Assembly (NCBI GenBank): GCA_014879735.1
Contig: JACSRN010000103.1
Span: 52,808-116,807, forward strand
DNA from: Paracoccaceae bacterium
Lineage (GTDB): Bacteria; Pseudomonadota; Alphaproteobacteria; Rhodobacterales; Rhodobacteraceae
Reading direction: 5' to 3'
Length of the DNA: 64,000 nt
Part shown: positions 9,919-19,814 of the stretch, piece by piece
How positions within the stretch are numbered: the first letter of the stretch is position 1
How the letters are laid out: each line of letters opens with the position of its first letter
Made by a program: the position numbers and the translations under genes
Notes under the pieces: model-generated
The model's input: only the letters and a program-made list of their open reading frames with translations
Database searches by the model: none
What the model was told of the DNA's origin: nothing

Positions 9919-10030
9919 GAAGGGCTGCTATGAAAAATTACAGGCCGCCGGCGGGAGGCGACGTGCCGGAAGCGCGCGGCACGGACCCGGTCCGCGCCGG
10001 GCCTGTGCCGCAAGCCAGAGGCTGCCTCGG

Positions 10031-11212
10031 TCAGATGCGGCCCACGCCCTGCTGCATCCCAGCCGCGCGCGGGTCGAGCAGGATATCGGGGGTGATGTCG
10101 TCGATCCCGGTATGGCCGCAGAAGGCCATGCTCAGATCCAGCGCCGAACGCAGGATCGCCAGCACCCGTGCGACGCCCGCTTCGCCCCCGGCGGCAAGAC
10201 CGTAGAGCATGGCCCGCCCGGCATAGACCCCCCTTGCGCCCAGGGCGCGTGCGCGCAGGATGTCCTGCCCCGAATGGATGCCGCCGTCCATGTGGACCTC
10301 GATCCGCCCGCCCACTGCATCCACGATCCCGGGCAGGGCGGCGATGCTGCTGGAGGCGCCGTCAAGCTGGCGTCCGCCGTGGTTCGACACGATCAGCGCA
10401 TCGGCGCCAAGGCCGGTTGCCGCAGCCGCGTCCTCGGGATCGAGGATGCCTTTCAGGATCAGCCGACCCTGCCACTGATCGCGAACCCAGGCGATGGCAT
10501 CGTGTCCCAGGTTCGGTTCAAACTGACCCGCCGTCCATTCCGCCATCCGCTTCAGCCCATCGACATCGGGCAAATGGCCGAGGATATTGCCATAGCTCCA
10601 GGATTTCGCCCGCAGCATCCGCAGGCACCAGCGCGGCCGGGCTGCAAACTGCGCGACCACCGGCAGGCTGGGTTTCGGCGGCGCCCCCAGCCGGTTGCGC
10701 ACATCGGCATGGCGCTGGCCAAGGATCTGCAAATCCAGCGTCAGCACCAGCGTGCGGCAACCCGCCGCCCAGGCCCGCCGCATCAGATCGGCCACGAAGG
10801 CGCGGTCGCGCATCACGTATAACTGGAACCAGAACGGCCGACTGGCCGCCGTCGCCACCTGCTCGATCGACGAGATCGAGAAGGTCGACATGGTATAGGG
10901 AATGCCCGCAGCCTCGGCCGCACGCATCAGCGCCACCTCGCCATCGGGCCAGAGCATGCCGGCCATGCCGGTCGGCGCGATGGCCAGCGGCATGGCCACC
11001 GCCTCGCCGGCCATGGTGGTGGCAAGCGAGCGGTCGCGCAGGTCGCGGCAGACCCGCTGGCGGAACAGGATCCGCCCGAGATCCGCGGCATTGCGGTCGC
11101 GCGTGCCTTCCGTCCATGACCCGCTGTCGACATAGCCGAAGAACATCCGAGGGACGCGCGCGCGGGCAAGCTCGCGCATCTCGGCAACGGTCTGTATCCG
11201 CGCCAGATCCAT
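10031..11212 (-). CDS. FMN-dependent alpha-hydroxy acid oxidizing protein (L-lactate dehydrogenase-like)
   Basis: MPLAIAPTGMAGMLWPDGE, FQLYVMRDRAF, LVLTLDLQILGQRHADVRN, LILKGILDPEDA, IVSNHGGRQLDGA. Confidence 0.9.
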   Translation of the reverse strand: MDLARIQTVAEMRELARARVPRMFFGYVDSGSWTEGTRDRNAADLGRILFRQRVCRDLRDRSLATTMAGEAVAMPLAIAPTGMAGMLWPDGEVALMRAAEAAGIPYTMSTFSISSIEQVATAASRPFWFQLYVMRDRAFVADLMRRAWAAGCRTLVLTLDLQILGQRHADVRNRLGAPPKPSLPVVAQFAARPRWCLRMLRAKSWSYGNILGHLPDVDGLKRMAEWTAGQFEPNLGHDAIAWVRDQWQGRLILKGILDPEDAAAATGLGADALIVSNHGGRQLDGASSSIAALPGIVDAVGGRIEVHMDGGIHSGQDILRARALGARGVYAGRAMLYGLAAGGEAGVARVLAILRSALDLSMAFCGHTGIDDITPDILLDPRAAGMQQGVGRI

Positions 11213-11215
11213 GAT

Positions 11216-12661
11216 CTAGTCGGCCCAGTTCACATACATGGTCTTCTTGCGCAGATAACCTTCAAAGCCGTGCTGCCCGTCCTCGCCGCCAAGACCCGAG
11301 TTCTTCCAGCCGCAGTGGAAGCCCTGGACCAATTCGCCGCAGCCGCGGTTGACGTAGATTTCACCGAAGGCCAGGTCGCGCGCGGCCAGCATCAGGCGGC
11401 GGACGTCGCGGGTGAAGACATAGGCCGACAGGCCATAGTCGCTGGCATTTGCTTCGGCCAGGGCCTCGTCGAAATCCCCGATCACTGTAACCGGGGCAAT
11501 CGGGCCAAAGATTTCCTCTTTCGTCAGCGGGTTGTCCCTGGGCGATGTCATCACCGTGGGCTGGTACCAATACCCCTTGGCGAAAGCCGCACCCTGCGGC
11601 CGGCCACCGCCGGTCAGAACCTCGGCGCCCGCTGCAACGGCGCGGGCGACGATGGCTTCGATCTTCTCCAGTTCCATGCGGCTGACCTTCGGGCCCATGT
11701 CTGGGTCGGTCATCGGATCGGCCAGCATCAGCGCCCGTGCGCGGGCGACGAATTTCTCGGTAAAGGCCTGCGCGATCTTCGCATGGACATAGATCCGCTC
11801 GGCGCAGGTGCAGATCTGGCCGCAATTGGTGAAGCGCGAGACGATGGCGGCGTCGACCGCCCGGTCAAGATCGGCATCGTCCAGCACGATGAAGGGGGCC
11901 TTGCCGCCCAGTTCCAGCCGGATCGGCTTCAACCCCGGTGCCGCCGCCGAAAAGATCTCGCGCCCTGCCCGGACCGATCCGGTCATCGTCACCAGATCGG
12001 TGCCACGGCTTTCCACCAGATGCTGGCCAACGCTGCGCCCAGGTCCGGTGACGACATTGATCACGCCGGCGGGAAAGCCCAGGGTATCGGCGATGCGGGC
12101 GATCTCGATCCCCGACAGGGGCGTGATCTCGTGCCCTTTCAGCACCACCGTGTTGCCAGCCGTCAATGCCGGGCCAAGCTTGCGGCCGGCAAGCGCCGAG
12201 GGATAGTTCCAGGCCGTCAGCGCTGCCACCACGCCATAGGGCACGCGGCGGATCCATACATCCTCGTCGGCATTGTCCGAAGGCAGCAGTTCCCCCTGAA
12301 TCCGCCGCGCCTGTTCGGCGGCGTAGCCAAGGAAATTGGCGGTAGCGTCGATCTCGCCACGGGCCTGCCCGATGGGCTTGCCCTGTTCGGCCACCACGAT
12401 CTTCGCCAGATGCTCGCGTTCATCCAGGATGGCGCTGGCCAGCTTGCTGACCATGCGACCGCGCTCGATCGCGGGCAGGCGAGACCATTCGGGCTGTGCC
12501 CGGCGCGCAGCCGCGATGGCGCGCTCGGCATCGGCCACGGTCCCCTCGGGCACCGTGGCGACCACCGTCTCGTTCGACGGGTTCTCCACCTCGACCCGCG
12601 CCGCGCCCTCGCCATCGGTAAAGGCGCCGTCGATGTACATCTGGTAATGCGGAACGCTCAT
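11216..12661 (-). CDS. Aldehyde dehydrogenase (lactaldehyde/glycolaldehyde dehydrogenase-like)
   Basis: TAWNYPSALAGRKLGPALTAGN, VTMTGSVRAG, LELGGKAPFIVLDDADLD, FTNCGQICTCAERIYV, KEEIFGPIAPV. Confidence 0.9.
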   Translation of the reverse strand: MSVPHYQMYIDGAFTDGEGAARVEVENPSNETVVATVPEGTVADAERAIAAARRAQPEWSRLPAIERGRMVSKLASAILDEREHLAKIVVAEQGKPIGQARGEIDATANFLGYAAEQARRIQGELLPSDNADEDVWIRRVPYGVVAALTAWNYPSALAGRKLGPALTAGNTVVLKGHEITPLSGIEIARIADTLGFPAGVINVVTGPGRSVGQHLVESRGTDLVTMTGSVRAGREIFSAAAPGLKPIRLELGGKAPFIVLDDADLDRAVDAAIVSRFTNCGQICTCAERIYVHAKIAQAFTEKFVARARALMLADPMTDPDMGPKVSRMELEKIEAIVARAVAAGAEVLTGGGRPQGAAFAKGYWYQPTVMTSPRDNPLTKEEIFGPIAPVTVIGDFDEALAEANASDYGLSAYVFTRDVRRLMLAARDLAFGEIYVNRGCGELVQGFHCGWKNSGLGGEDGQHGFEGYLRKKTMYVNWAD

Positions 12662-12729
12662 GGCGCTGTCCTCCCTCGGTTCCCCCCGCCCTCCGGCGGC
12701 CTCTCTCGTCCGTCTGCCTCTGGCCCGGA

Positions 12730-13716
12730 TCAGGCGTCGATCCGCACCACGACCTTGCCGTCGAACTCGCGGCGACGCAGACGGGCAAGATAATCAGGCA
12801 CTTCGTCCAGCGTGATGACCGCTTCGATCATCGGATCCAGCCTGCCCTCGGCGAGCATCTCGACCAGGGCCGCACCCATGACGGCAAAGTCGCGCTGCGT
12901 GCGCAGGTCCCCTGCGCCATAGGCGCCGCCCAGGGCGATCTCGTGGATCGAGGCCGCATAGGTATAGGGCGGCGTCCGGCTCAGGTCGGGCAGCGGGTCG
13001 ACGCAGGCGAGATGGCCGTTGTAGCGCAGCAGCGACAGAGATTTGCGAGCATCCTGCGGGTTCGCCACCTCCAGCATCGCATCCGCGCCGAACCCGCCGT
13101 TCGCGGCCCGGACCTCGGCCGGCAGATCGGTGGCGCGATAGTCCAGTGCCACATCGGCACCAAGCGCCTTGGCCCGCGCCGCCTTTTCGGGACGGACAAG
13201 CGCGATCACCCTGGCCCCGATCCGATGTGCGATCTGCACCGCAAAACCGCCCACCCCACCCGAGGCACCCTGGATCACGATGGTCTGCCCGGCTTCCAGC
13301 CGAATCTTGCGCACCAGCGCCTGATAGGCGGTCAGGCCGGCGCAGGGCACGGCCGCGGCAGCCTCGAACGAGACGGTCTCCGGCAGGCTGACCAGAACAT
13401 GCGCCACGGTCACGGCAAATTCGGCAAATACGCCCTGCCGGTTCAGGTTGCCGTGCCAGACCACACGGTCGCCGATCTGCCAGCCTTCGACACCCTCGCC
13501 CAGCGCATCGACCACCCCCGCGGCATCGAGGCCAACGACATGCGGCTCGTGCCACCAGGGTGCCACGCCGGTACAAAGCTTCCAGTCGACCGGGTTCAGG
13601 CTGGCGGCCATGACCCGGACGCGCACCTCGCCCGGCCCGGGCTCGGGCACCGGCAGATCGGCAAGGCCGGTGGTGGACATGTCGTCTTGCGGTTTGGTGC
13701 AGAAAATCGCGCGCAT
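12730..13716 (-). CDS. Zinc-type alcohol dehydrogenase / quinone oxidoreductase (MDR) family
   Basis: MRAIFCTKPQDD...VRVMAASLNPVDWKL...VGLDAAGVVDALGEGV...VIQGASGGVGGFAVQIA. Confidence 0.85.
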   Translation of the reverse strand: MRAIFCTKPQDDMSTTGLADLPVPEPGPGEVRVRVMAASLNPVDWKLCTGVAPWWHEPHVVGLDAAGVVDALGEGVEGWQIGDRVVWHGNLNRQGVFAEFAVTVAHVLVSLPETVSFEAAAAVPCAGLTAYQALVRKIRLEAGQTIVIQGASGGVGGFAVQIAHRIGARVIALVRPEKAARAKALGADVALDYRATDLPAEVRAANGGFGADAMLEVANPQDARKSLSLLRYNGHLACVDPLPDLSRTPPYTYAASIHEIALGGAYGAGDLRTQRDFAVMGAALVEMLAEGRLDPMIEAVITLDEVPDYLARLRRREFDGKVVVRIDA

Positions 13717-13762
13717 GGCTTGGGGGCTCTCGTTCGTGTCAGGAAAATCTGGCCGGCGTCGA

Positions 13763-14173
13763 TCAGGGGGCCGGCACCATCCAGTCGGGCTGGACCAGTT
13801 CGATCAGATAGCCATCGGGGTCCTTCAGGAAGGCGATCAGGGTGCGCCCGTGCTTCATCGGTCCGGGCTCGCGGGTGATCACTGCACCGCCGGCACGAAG
13901 GGTTTCTGCCGTGGCATAGATATCGGGGGTTTCCAGCGCGATATGGCCGTAGCCGGTACCGATCTCATAGGGGCCGTGATCGTAGTTGTAGGTCAGTTCG
14001 ATCACCGTGCCGGTGTCCTCGGGGCCATAGCCCAGAAAGGCCAGCGTGAACTTGCCTTCGGGAAAATCCTGTCTGCGGATAAGTGTCATCCCCAGCAGCC
14101 CGGTATAGAACCGGATGGAGGCGTCGAGGTCCTGCACGCGCAACATGACGTGCATCATGCGCAGTTTGCTCAT
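13763..14173 (-). CDS. gloA: Lactoylglutathione lyase (glyoxalase I)
   Basis: MSKLRMMHVMLRVQDLDASIRFYTGLLGMTLIRRQDFPEGKFTLAFLGYG...GYGHIALETPDIYA...FLKDPDGYLIELVQ. Confidence 0.88.
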   Translation of the reverse strand: MSKLRMMHVMLRVQDLDASIRFYTGLLGMTLIRRQDFPEGKFTLAFLGYGPEDTGTVIELTYNYDHGPYEIGTGYGHIALETPDIYATAETLRAGGAVITREPGPMKHGRTLIAFLKDPDGYLIELVQPDWMVPAP

Positions 14174-14225
14174 CGGGCGGTCCTTTCGCATTTGGGTCCC
14201 GGCGCCGTGGCGGCTCCAAGACAGG

Positions 14226-14235
14226 TAACATGTCT
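14226..14235. promoter_or_regulatory. Candidate GntR operator TAACATGTCT (site 3)
   Basis: 9/10 match to site 1 in the gap between gntR and gloA. Confidence 0.4.
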
Positions 14236-14267
14236 ATTCGAAGCGACCACTTCCGCCGCCCCGGACC

Positions 14268-14933
14268 TCAGGTGGCTATCGAACTGTAGTAGCGTTCGGT
14301 ATAGGCGATATGGCTGCGCAGGACGCGGACCGCCGCCGCGCGGTCGCGGGCGACGATCGCCTGCTTCAGCGCCTCGTGCTCGCTGAGGGAATTGGCGTTA
14401 TGCGCCTCTTCCTGCGAGAAACGGTAGCGCAGCGCGGCAAAGCGGCTGTTGACCTGGCTGCGGTAGGTCTGTTCCAGCAGGGGTGACTGGGCCCGCCCCA
14501 TGATGCAGAGGTGAAGCTCGGTATCCAGTTCCTGATAGACTTCGCGCGCGCGCACTTTCAGCACCTCGTGCATTTCCAGGCAGATGCGGCGGATGTCGGA
14601 TTCCAGGCCCTGCGGATCGCGCTCCATCGCCATGGCGATGGCCTCGACCTCCAGTGCGGTGCGCAACTCGCAAAGCGCGTGCAACTCCGTGACCGAAGGG
14701 CGGAACACGAAGGTGCCGTTCTGCGGCCGGATGTCGATCAGCCCCTCGCCTTCCAGCCGGATATAGGCCGAGCGGATCGGCGCCTTGGTCACGCCATAGA
14801 GTTCGGAAAGTTGCGCCTCGGAGATCTTCTCGCCAAGCGCGAAACGGTTCTCGATGATGTCCTGACGCAACCGTTCCAGCACCAGTTCGGAAACGGGTCT
14901 CGGCCGTTCGATCTTGGGAATGGTCCGGTTCAT
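14268..14933 (-). CDS. GntR family transcriptional regulator (FCD domain)
   Basis: N-terminal wHTH (LRQDIIENRFALGEKISEAQLSELYGVTKAPIRSAYIRLEGEGLI) plus FCD effector domain. Confidence 0.9.
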   Translation of the reverse strand: MNRTIPKIERPRPVSELVLERLRQDIIENRFALGEKISEAQLSELYGVTKAPIRSAYIRLEGEGLIDIRPQNGTFVFRPSVTELHALCELRTALEVEAIAMAMERDPQGLESDIRRICLEMHEVLKVRAREVYQELDTELHLCIMGRAQSPLLEQTYRSQVNSRFAALRYRFSQEEAHNANSLSEHEALKQAIVARDRAAAVRVLRSHIAYTERYYSSIAT

Positions 14934-14945
14934 TACCCTGGCCCG

Positions 14946-16538
14946 TCAGCGCTGCAACATGAAGGATACTGCCTTATCCGCAATCACCAGTGTGGTCGAG
15001 TTTGTATTGCCGCTGATGATTGTCGGCATCACCGACGCATCAGCGACGCGCAGCCCGTCGATCCCCTTCACCCGCAGATCCGGCGTGACGACGGCCCGCG
15101 GATCGTCCTCGCGACCCATGCGGGCGGTGCCGACCGGGTGATAGACGGTCTTGACGAATTTCTTCGCATGTTCGGCAATGGCTTCGTCGCTGTCCTTGCC
15201 GGGGCCGGGAAAGATCTCGCGGTCGATCATGCCCTTCAGGGGCGTCTGGGCCAGGATGCGCCGGGCCTGCCGCACGCCGCCGATCGACAGCCGCAGGTCT
15301 TCGGGATCCTCGAAATAGTTCGGATCGACAAGCGGCTGCTGACGCGGATCATCCGAGGTCAGCCGCACCGACCCGCGCGATCCCGGGCGCAGCACGCAGG
15401 AATTGATTGTCAGGCCCCAGGTCGGCTTCAGATCGGTCGTGCCCGGCTCCAGATAGACCGAAGGCACGCAGAACTGCTGGATCTTCGCCTCGGCCGACAG
15501 GTCGTCTGGGTTGAAGAACGAGCAGGCCTCGACCCCGTTCGAGGCGACGGGGCCGGTCTTGAACAGCAGGTACTGCAGGCCGTTGCGGATCTGGTTCCAG
15601 CCGCGGTCCTGGCCGAAATAGCCGTAGGGACCGTTGCAGAACGACAGCACCGGCACTTCGGTATGGTCCTGCAGGTTCTGGCCCACGCCATCGAGGTCGA
15701 CCAGCGTCGGGATCCCGGTCTCCTTCAGGTGGAAATGCGGCCCGATGCCCGACAGCATCAGCACCTTGGGCGTCGCGATCGAGCCGGCACAGAGCACCAC
15801 CTCGCGGCCCGCCTGCGCCGTGGCAACCTTGCCGTCGCGGGAATATTCCACCCCGGTGGCACGGCCGTTCGCAGTCAGGATGCGATGGACAAGGCTTCCG
15901 GTCAGCACCTCCAGCCGCCCGGTCTTCCTGGCCGGATGCAGGAAGGCATCGGCTGCAGACACGCGCCGCCCGTCCTTGGTGTTCATTTGGACGAAGCCGG
16001 TTCCCGCCTGCCTCGGGCCATTGAAATCGGGCGTGAAGGGAATGCCGGCAGCCTGGGCGGCCATCACATAGGCGCGGCTCAGTTCACATAGATGCACCGG
16101 GTCGGAAACCGCCATCGGCCCTTCGACGCCGTGCAGATCGTTGTTGAAGCGGTTGTTGCCTTCCATCGCCTTGAAGCGCTTCAGCAGCTCGGGCCAGCTC
16201 CAGCCGGTATCGTCGGTCGCCTCGACCCAGGCATCGTAGTCGGTGGCCTGGCCGCGGATATAGACCATGGCATTGACCGACGACCCGCCGCCAACCACCC
16301 GTCCCGTCGGCACCACCGGTTGCCGCCCGCCCAGCCGCTGCTGCACGGTGGACTGGTAGAACCACATGTATTTCTCGACGCCCAGAAGCTTGACGAAGCC
16401 GGCAGGCATCTGGATCAGCGGATTGCGGTCGGAACCACCGGCTTCGAGGACAAGCACCGTCGCGCCTGCCTCTGCCAGTTTGCCCGCAATCAGCGACCCC
16501 GCTGTCCCGCCGCCGACCACGACATAGTCATAGGTCAT
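14946..16538 (-). CDS. GMC family oxidoreductase (choline/alcohol dehydrogenase-like)
   Basis: VVVGGGTAGSLIAGKLAEAGATVLVLEAGG; VVGGGSSVNAMVYIRGQATDYDAW; HPVGTARMGREDDPRAVVTPDLRVKGIDGLRVADASVMPTIISGNTN. Confidence 0.92.
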   Translation of the reverse strand: MTYDYVVVGGGTAGSLIAGKLAEAGATVLVLEAGGSDRNPLIQMPAGFVKLLGVEKYMWFYQSTVQQRLGGRQPVVPTGRVVGGGSSVNAMVYIRGQATDYDAWVEATDDTGWSWPELLKRFKAMEGNNRFNNDLHGVEGPMAVSDPVHLCELSRAYVMAAQAAGIPFTPDFNGPRQAGTGFVQMNTKDGRRVSAADAFLHPARKTGRLEVLTGSLVHRILTANGRATGVEYSRDGKVATAQAGREVVLCAGSIATPKVLMLSGIGPHFHLKETGIPTLVDLDGVGQNLQDHTEVPVLSFCNGPYGYFGQDRGWNQIRNGLQYLLFKTGPVASNGVEACSFFNPDDLSAEAKIQQFCVPSVYLEPGTTDLKPTWGLTINSCVLRPGSRGSVRLTSDDPRQQPLVDPNYFEDPEDLRLSIGGVRQARRILAQTPLKGMIDREIFPGPGKDSDEAIAEHAKKFVKTVYHPVGTARMGREDDPRAVVTPDLRVKGIDGLRVADASVMPTIISGNTNSTTLVIADKAVSFMLQR

Positions 16539-17613
16539 CAGAGTGTTCCTTCACCTTCACATCGGCGGGGAACAGCAGCAGGTGGTCGGGATCGACCGAG
16601 ATGGTGACGGTTTCGTTGCGGGCGACCTTCACCCCCGGCGGTGCAATCAGCGAGACGCGCACCGAACCGATATCGACGAAGATCTCGTTATGGTCCTGCA
16701 ACTCCTCGGTGATGAAGCCGCGACCCTGCAGCTGCACCGGCGAGCCCGCGCCAAGCCGCATGAAATGCGGGCGGATTGCCGCAAGCCCCACGGGGCCCAG
16801 TTCGCGCACCCGCGCGCGAAGCGGGTCGGTCAGCGAAACACGGTTCCCCTCGATCGTCAGGCCAGTTTCATCGGCATCGCTAAAGTCGAAGAAGTTGATC
16901 GGCGGCTCGCCCACGAAACCCGCGACAAAGGCATTGGCCGGGCGGGAATAGACCTCTGGCGGGGTTGCCAGCTGCTGGATCGCCCCGTCCGACATCACCA
17001 TCACCCGGTCGGCAAGGGCCAGCGCCTCTTCCTGATCATGGGTGACATAGATCATCGTATGGCCGAATTCCTGGTGGATCGACTTGATGAACCGGCGCAT
17101 CCGATAGCGCTGGCGGGTATCGAGGTGGCTGATCGGCTCGTCCAGCAGGAAGACGGCGGGCTTGCGCACCAGCGCACGCGCCAGGCCCACGCGCTGCGCC
17201 TGCCCCGAGGACAGCCGGCCCGGCTTCAGCCCGAGAAGGGGGGTCAGTTCCATCTTCTCGGCCACCGCCCGCACGGCACGGTCGATCTCGGCCTGATCCT
17301 TGCCGGCAGAGCGCAGCGGAAAGGCGATATTTTCATAGACGGTGATCGGCGCGTAGAGGGCATAGTTCTCGAAGGACATCGCGACATTGCGGTCGCGGGC
17401 ACGGACATCGTTGACGGGCGTGCCGTCAAAGAGAATCTGCCCCTCGGTAATCGATTCCAACCCCGCGATCATCCGCATGGTCGATGATTTTCCGCAGCCC
17501 GAAGGACCGAGGATCGCCACGAACTCGCCATCGGCAATGTCGAAGTCGATCCCGTGGACGGCCTGAAAGTTGCCGTAGCGCTTGAGAAGTCTGTTGGCGG
17601 TGATGCGGGCCAT
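16528..17613 (-). CDS. ABC transporter ATP-binding protein (polyol/sugar type)
   Basis: MARITANRLLKRYGNFQAVHGIDFDIADGEFVAILGPSGCGKSSTMRMIAGLE; LSSGQAQRVGLARAL; LLDEPISHLDTRQR; C-terminal TOBE-like domain. Confidence 0.9.
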   Translation of the reverse strand: MARITANRLLKRYGNFQAVHGIDFDIADGEFVAILGPSGCGKSSTMRMIAGLESITEGQILFDGTPVNDVRARDRNVAMSFENYALYAPITVYENIAFPLRSAGKDQAEIDRAVRAVAEKMELTPLLGLKPGRLSSGQAQRVGLARALVRKPAVFLLDEPISHLDTRQRYRMRRFIKSIHQEFGHTMIYVTHDQEEALALADRVMVMSDGAIQQLATPPEVYSRPANAFVAGFVGEPPINFFDFSDADETGLTIEGNRVSLTDPLRARVRELGPVGLAAIRPHFMRLGAGSPVQLQGRGFITEELQDHNEIFVDIGSVRVSLIAPPGVKVARNETVTISVDPDHLLLFPADVKVKEHSDDL

Positions 17614-17614
17614 G

Positions 17615-18709
17615 TCAGGCAACGTTCCTGGCTGGTGCGGCATCGGCAAAAGCCGCGCCACCGGAGAAAAGATGAAGCTTCGCGGGGTCGATTTGCAGAC
17701 CGACGGTCTCACCCGGACGCAGGCGGATTTCGGCCTCGGTCGAGACCTGCAACTCGTCCTTGCCGGTCGAGATCACGGCGATGTTGGAATGGCCCAGATG
17801 CTCGACCACCTCGACCCGGCCGGCCAATGTGCCGGCGGCACCCGGCTCGACCATCTGGATGGCGTTGGAGCGGATCCCGACCTGCAACCCGGTCAGGCCG
17901 ACGGCCGAGGCCGGCGCAGTGCCGATCCGCTGCCCGTCGGCGGTATAGAGCGCGGCCGCCATGTCGTCCGGCCGCGCGGTGACGGACAGAAAGCTCATCG
18001 GCGGATCGCCGATGAAAGAGGCGACAAAAGTGTTGGCCGGGGCATTGTACAGCTCTGCCGGGGTACCAACCTGCTCCAGCCGTCCAGCGTTCAGGATGCC
18101 GATCCGGTCGGCCAGCGCCAGCGCCTCCTTGCTGGAGGTGGTGGTGAAGACGATGGTCGCCTTCATCTCGACCGCCAGTGCCTTCAGTTCGGCCCGCATC
18201 CTGTGGCGCAGCTTGGCATCAAGGTGGCCGATGGGTTCGTCCAGCAGGTAGATGTCGGCCGGCCGGATGATCGCGCGGCCCAGCGCCACCCGCTGGCGTT
18301 GCCCGCCCGACAGAAAGCCGGGGCGGCGGTGCAACACATGCGGGATGCCGAGAACGCCGGCGATGCGGTTCACGCGGGTCTCGATCTCGGCCTTGGGCAG
18401 CCCGGCCGCCCGCAGCGGAAAGGCCAGGTTCTCGGCCACCGACAGATGCGAATAGAGCGCATAGTTCTCGAAGGCCATCGCGGCATCGCGCCGCTCGGGC
18501 GGCACATGGACGATGCTTTGCCCGTTGCGGCGCACATCGCCGGTTGTGGGTTTCGTAAGCCCCGCAAGCAGGTTCAGGATCGTCGACTTGCCCGCCCCGG
18601 CCGGGCCATAGAGCACGAAGAACTCGCCCGTGCGGATTTCAAGGTTCAGCCGTCGCAGCGCAACCGTGCGCAGGCCATAGCGTTTGTGAACATCGACAAG
18701 TGCGTACAT
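17615..18709 (-). CDS. ABC transporter ATP-binding protein, second ATPase (polyol/sugar type)
   Basis: [46 protein letters not shown]; tandem with the other ATPase. Confidence 0.9.
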   Translation of the reverse strand: MYALVDVHKRYGLRTVALRRLNLEIRTGEFFVLYGPAGAGKSTILNLLAGLTKPTTGDVRRNGQSIVHVPPERRDAAMAFENYALYSHLSVAENLAFPLRAAGLPKAEIETRVNRIAGVLGIPHVLHRRPGFLSGGQRQRVALGRAIIRPADIYLLDEPIGHLDAKLRHRMRAELKALAVEMKATIVFTTTSSKEALALADRIGILNAGRLEQVGTPAELYNAPANTFVASFIGDPPMSFLSVTARPDDMAAALYTADGQRIGTAPASAVGLTGLQVGIRSNAIQMVEPGAAGTLAGRVEVVEHLGHSNIAVISTGKDELQVSTEAEIRLRPGETVGLQIDPAKLHLFSGGAAFADAAPARNVA

Positions 18710-18951
18710 CAGCGGTCCTCCGCTATAAGGAGTGCCACTTCGGCTTCGGCGGCGGCGCGTTCCGCCCGGCAGACCTTGCGCCGCCAGAAGAAGAAGCCAA
18801 GCCCCAGCACGATTCCGGTCACATTCATCAGCAGGACGGACAGACCGAGGTTCGAGAAGTAGCGTTCCAGAAAGATCAGCCAGAAGAACACCGTTCCGAC
18901 ATAGATCAGCATCGTCTTGAAGCCGGCATCCCAGCCTTGGGAAAAGCTCAT
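18709..18951 (-). CDS. Small two-TM inner-membrane protein in ABC operon, unknown function
   Basis: 80-aa ORF, two hydrophobic segments, 1-bp overlap with the ATPase start and 4-bp gap to the permease stop. Confidence 0.65.
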   Translation of the reverse strand: MSFSQGWDAGFKTMLIYVGTVFFWLIFLERYFSNLGLSVLLMNVTGIVLGLGFFFWRRKVCRAERAAAEAEVALLIAEDR

Positions 18952-18955
18952 GGCA

Positions 18956-19813
18956 TCACCCCCTTACCGCGCCGAAGGTCAGGCCGCGGACCATGTAGCG
19001 CTGCATCACCAGAACGAAGACCAGCATCGGCGCCACCGAGATCGTCGCCGCCGCCGCCACCGGCCCCCAGAGAATTCCCTGCAGCGTGAAGAAGCTTTCC
19101 ACGCCCACCGTCACGGTGGAGGCGAGCTTTCGCGTCAGGATGTAGGCGAAAAGAAATTCGTTCCAGCAGAAGATCAGCGTGAAGACGGCCGTCACGGCGA
19201 TGCCGGGGGCGGCCAGCGGGAACGTCACCTTGCGCAGCACCTGCAACCGCGACAGCCCGTCCAGCCGTGCGGAATGTTCCAGGCTGCGGGGGATATCCTG
19301 GAAGAAGCTGACCAGCAGCCAGATCGCGAAGGGCAGGTTGAACATCACATAGGACACGATCAGCGCCCCGTGCTGATCAAGCCCCAGATGCAGCGCCTTG
19401 CCGACGGCAGTCTTGCCCACGTCGCGGAAGATCAGGAAGTAGGGCAGGATCACCGCGATGGCCGGCATCATCTTGGTCGACAGGATGAAGAACAGAATAT
19501 GCCCGTCGCCCACGTTGTACCGCGCGAAGCTGTAGGCCGCGAGCGAGCCGATGAACACGACGATGGCCGTCGAGATCACCGAGATGATCAGCGTATTCTT
19601 GATGTAGAAGAAGAAGTTCTTGTCGACGATGGCGTGATAGTAGTTGTCCAGCGTCGGCGTGAACAGGAACCGCGGCGGCGAGACCATGATCGCACTTTCC
19701 GGCTTGAAGCTGGTCAGCACCATCCAGAAGATCGGAAAGACGAAGAAGCCAAGGACCAGGAAGATCGCACCATAGCGCAGCACTTCCAGCGGGATGGATG
19801 TCTTGCGCTGCAT
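18956..19813 (-). CDS. Carbohydrate/polyol ABC transporter permease (MalG-type)
   Basis: EAA motif DIPRSLEHSARLDGLSRLQVLRKVTFPLAAPGI; multiple TMs. Confidence 0.9.
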   Translation of the reverse strand: MQRKTSIPLEVLRYGAIFLVLGFFVFPIFWMVLTSFKPESAIMVSPPRFLFTPTLDNYYHAIVDKNFFFYIKNTLIISVISTAIVVFIGSLAAYSFARYNVGDGHILFFILSTKMMPAIAVILPYFLIFRDVGKTAVGKALHLGLDQHGALIVSYVMFNLPFAIWLLVSFFQDIPRSLEHSARLDGLSRLQVLRKVTFPLAAPGIAVTAVFTLIFCWNEFLFAYILTRKLASTVTVGVESFFTLQGILWGPVAAAATISVAPMLVFVLVMQRYMVRGLTFGAVRG

Positions 19814-19814
19814 C

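Noticed and set aside
7588-9933. 781-aa plus-strand ORF and similar very long antisense ORFs (e.g. 3944..6106 minus, 14511..16091 plus, 27794..29962 minus)
   Set aside because: High-GC shadow ORFs: low-complexity Arg/Gly/Ala/His-rich translations opposite well-supported genes. Only the segments with family motifs were kept.
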